DNA from: Clostridia bacterium
GTDB lineage: Bacteria; Bacillota; Clostridia; Oscillospirales; CAG-272
Length of the DNA: 7,152 bases
Assembly: GCA_017382555.1 (NCBI GenBank)
Contig: JAFOAB010000262.1
Coordinates: 1-7,152, forward strand
Reading direction: 5' to 3'
Part shown: positions 5,967 to 7,152 of the stretch, piece by piece
Numbering within the stretch: the stretch's first letter is position 1
Layout: each line of letters begins with the position of its first letter
Made by a program: the position numbers and the translations under genes
The notes under the pieces: generated by a model
Told to the model about the DNA's origin: nothing
The model's input: only the letters and a program-made list of their open reading frames with translations
Database searches by the model: none

Positions 5967-6876
5967 GATACTCGACCTCTCTTTCGATATCAAGTCCGTA
6001 TCTTTCCTTTATAATAGATTTAACCATATCGGAAAGCTCTATAATATCGGTGCAGGTTGCGTTCCCTCTGTTAATCAAGAAGCCCGCGTGCTTTTCGGAA
6101 ATTTGAGCTCCGCCTACGGTAAGCCCCTTTAGTCCGCTCTCATCTATCAGCTGCGCGGTGAAATGCCCCTCACAGCGCTTGAAGAAGCTGCCCGCACTCG
6201 GATATTCGAGCGGTTGCTTGGATCTCCTTGCATTCATCAGCTCTTCCATTTTTGCGGTAATTTCGTCGGCATTTCCCTTTTGAAGCTTTATACTTACGGA
6301 AAGCACAGTAAGCGCATCATTTTTATGGAATACGCTTTCGCGATATCCGTAATCGCATTCCTCTGCGGAATATTCAAGTACCTTGTTAAGAGTAGCATCA
6401 AATGCCGTAACTGACACGCAAATATCGCTTATTTGCCCTCCGTACGCTCCTGCGTTCATATAGCAAGCACCGCCGACAGAGCCGGGAATACCGTACATAA
6501 ACTCCGCCCCGGTAAGGGCTTCATCCCTCGCGTGACGCGCAAGCGCATTAAGGGAAGCACCGCATTCCGCGTAAATGCAATCACCATCAACGCGTATGGA
6601 ATTTATTTTCTCCGTTCTTATCACAACTCCGTTGTACCCGTCATCAGAGCAAATTACGTTAGAGCCGTGCCCAAGAACGGCAAATCTGAGGCCGTATTCG
6701 GTACAAAGCGAAATAGCGTAGCAAAGCGCCTCCGATGATGCGGGAAACAGCGCGAGAGCCGCCTTACCGCCGACACGCATAGTCGTATGGGCGGCAAGGC
6801 TGTGATCCTTATCAATTATACAGTCGGGATACTTTTCCAAAATCCTGCCGATAAAGGCTTCGGGGATATTTATCAT
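5959..6876 (-). CDS. murB: UDP-N-acetylenolpyruvoylglucosamine reductase MurB, type II
   Basis: MurB is the cytoplasmic FAD enzyme that uses NADPH to reduce UDP-GlcNAc-enolpyruvate to UDP-MurNAc, the second committed step of peptidoglycan precursor synthesis. Length (305 aa) and the lack of the extra loop of the E. coli type fit the type II group of Bacillota. Visible motifs are TTMRVGGKA (31-39), the FAD-binding VLGHGSNV with DDGYNG (67-83), GAEFMYGIPGSVGGACYMNAGAYGG (starting at 123), YGYRESVFH (176-184, substrate-binding Arg179), PSAGSFFKR (226-234) with the proton-donor serine Ser230, GGAQISEKHAGFLINRGNA (255-273), and a C-terminal acidic residue in IEREV (Glu300). The ATG at 6876 follows GAGG closely; that RBS overlaps the tyrS stop 6 nt upstream. 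Its 3' end overlaps whiA. Confidence 0.97.
   Translation of the reverse strand: MINIPEAFIGRILEKYPDCIIDKDHSLAAHTTMRVGGKAALALFPASSEALCYAISLCTEYGLRFAVLGHGSNVICSDDGYNGVVIRTEKINSIRVDGDCIYAECGASLNALARHARDEALTGAEFMYGIPGSVGGACYMNAGAYGGQISDICVSVTAFDATLNKVLEYSAEECDYGYRESVFHKNDALTVLSVSIKLQKGNADEITAKMEELMNARRSKQPLEYPSAGSFFKRCEGHFTAQLIDESGLKGLTVGGAQISEKHAGFLINRGNATCTDIIELSDMVKSIIKERYGLDIEREVEYLE
5976..5981 (-). promoter_or_regulatory. RBS deciding the TTG start of whiA
   Basis: The minus strand reads GAGAGG, then 9 nt, then TTG at 5966. It lies inside the end of murB (codons for REV). The competing TTG at 5993 has AAAGGA about 11-12 nt upstream, a less favourable spacing. Confidence 0.5.
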
Positions 6877-6882
6877 ATTACC

Positions 6883-7152
6883 TCAACCGAGAATGAATTT
6901 TTTAAAGGTCTTCTTACCCTTTCTGATTACGATACCCTCCTTAAGCTGATCAGCGGTAAGAACAGCATCAAAGCGCTCGATCTTGTTATCGCCGCAGAAG
7001 ATACCGCCCTGCTGGATAAGGCGCTTTGCCTCACCCTTGGAGGGCGCCATTGCACCGAGAACGAGAAGATCAGCAACGGAAGCGGTTCCCTCAGCGGAGA
7101 AAGCGGAAGCCTCAACGGTTACGGTGGGCATATTCGCATTATCACCGGCGCC
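6883..7152 (-). CDS. tyrS: Tyrosyl-tRNA synthetase, C-terminal S4 domain (partial)
   Basis: The frame is open to the right edge, giving the last 89 residues. The segment GAGDNANMPTV followed by an S4 RNA-binding fold (SVADLLVLGAMAPSKGEAKRL onward, then QQGGIFCGDNKI and the closing IVIRKGKKTFKKFIL) matches the C-terminus of bacterial TyrS, where the S4 domain binds the anticodon arm of tRNA-Tyr. The internal ATG at 7131 is not the start; the ANMPT motif belongs to the linker just before the S4 domain. The catalytic Rossmann domain and any T-box leader would lie beyond the window. The TGA at 6883-6885 is 6 nt before the murB ATG, so the two genes are probably co-transcribed. Another S4 protein is possible, but the linker and ending make TyrS much the best fit. 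Confidence 0.88.
   Translation of the reverse strand, partial: GAGDNANMPTVTVEASAFSAEGTASVADLLVLGAMAPSKGEAKRLIQQGGIFCGDNKIERFDAVLTADQLKEGIVIRKGKKTFKKFILG

Overview
The window reads as a chromosomal housekeeping segment of a low-to-mid GC Bacillota, most likely class Clostridia (an Oscillospirales-type gut anaerobe would fit). The grounds are a type II MurB, a WhiA homologue next to a DnaE1-type DNA polymerase III alpha subunit (a neighbourhood known from clostridia), and a small membrane protein with a BofC-like C-terminal domain. Coding DNA is about half GC, while the far left 108 bases are only about 27% GC.

Layout, right to left on the minus strand: the end of a tyrosyl-tRNA synthetase (S4 RNA-binding domain; runs off the right edge), then murB, whiA and dnaE. 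Spacings are 6 nt, an overlap of about 8 nt, and 18 nt. This looks like one leftward transcription unit joining tRNA charging, peptidoglycan precursor synthesis, a WhiA regulator and replication. Any promoter or leader for the unit lies outside the window. The rapZ and yvcK genes that usually sit between murB and whiA in clostridia are absent here.

A small plus-strand gene (1099-1467) with one membrane segment and a BofC-like domain converges on dnaE, and the two stop codons overlap by 13 bp. No terminator fits between them. Instead, a textbook rightward intrinsic terminator (10-bp perfect GC-rich stem, T6) lies inside the dnaE reading frame at 1692-1720, in a DNA stretch that encodes a poorly conserved linker. 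This is the most interesting signal in the window: it predicts that the small gene's mRNA runs about 250 nt antisense to the 3' end of dnaE.

Divergent from the small gene, across a 105-bp promoter region, is a minus-strand gene for a membrane-anchored GT51 peptidoglycan glycosyltransferase. It stops exactly at the end of the GT51 domain. The AT-rich DNA beyond it codes for nothing I can see, so it may be a true monofunctional enzyme or a truncated class A PBP.

I found no rRNA, tRNA, CRISPR, transposase or phage gene, and no convincing novel multi-gene system. The interest lies in gene-end architecture and the small BofC-like gene.
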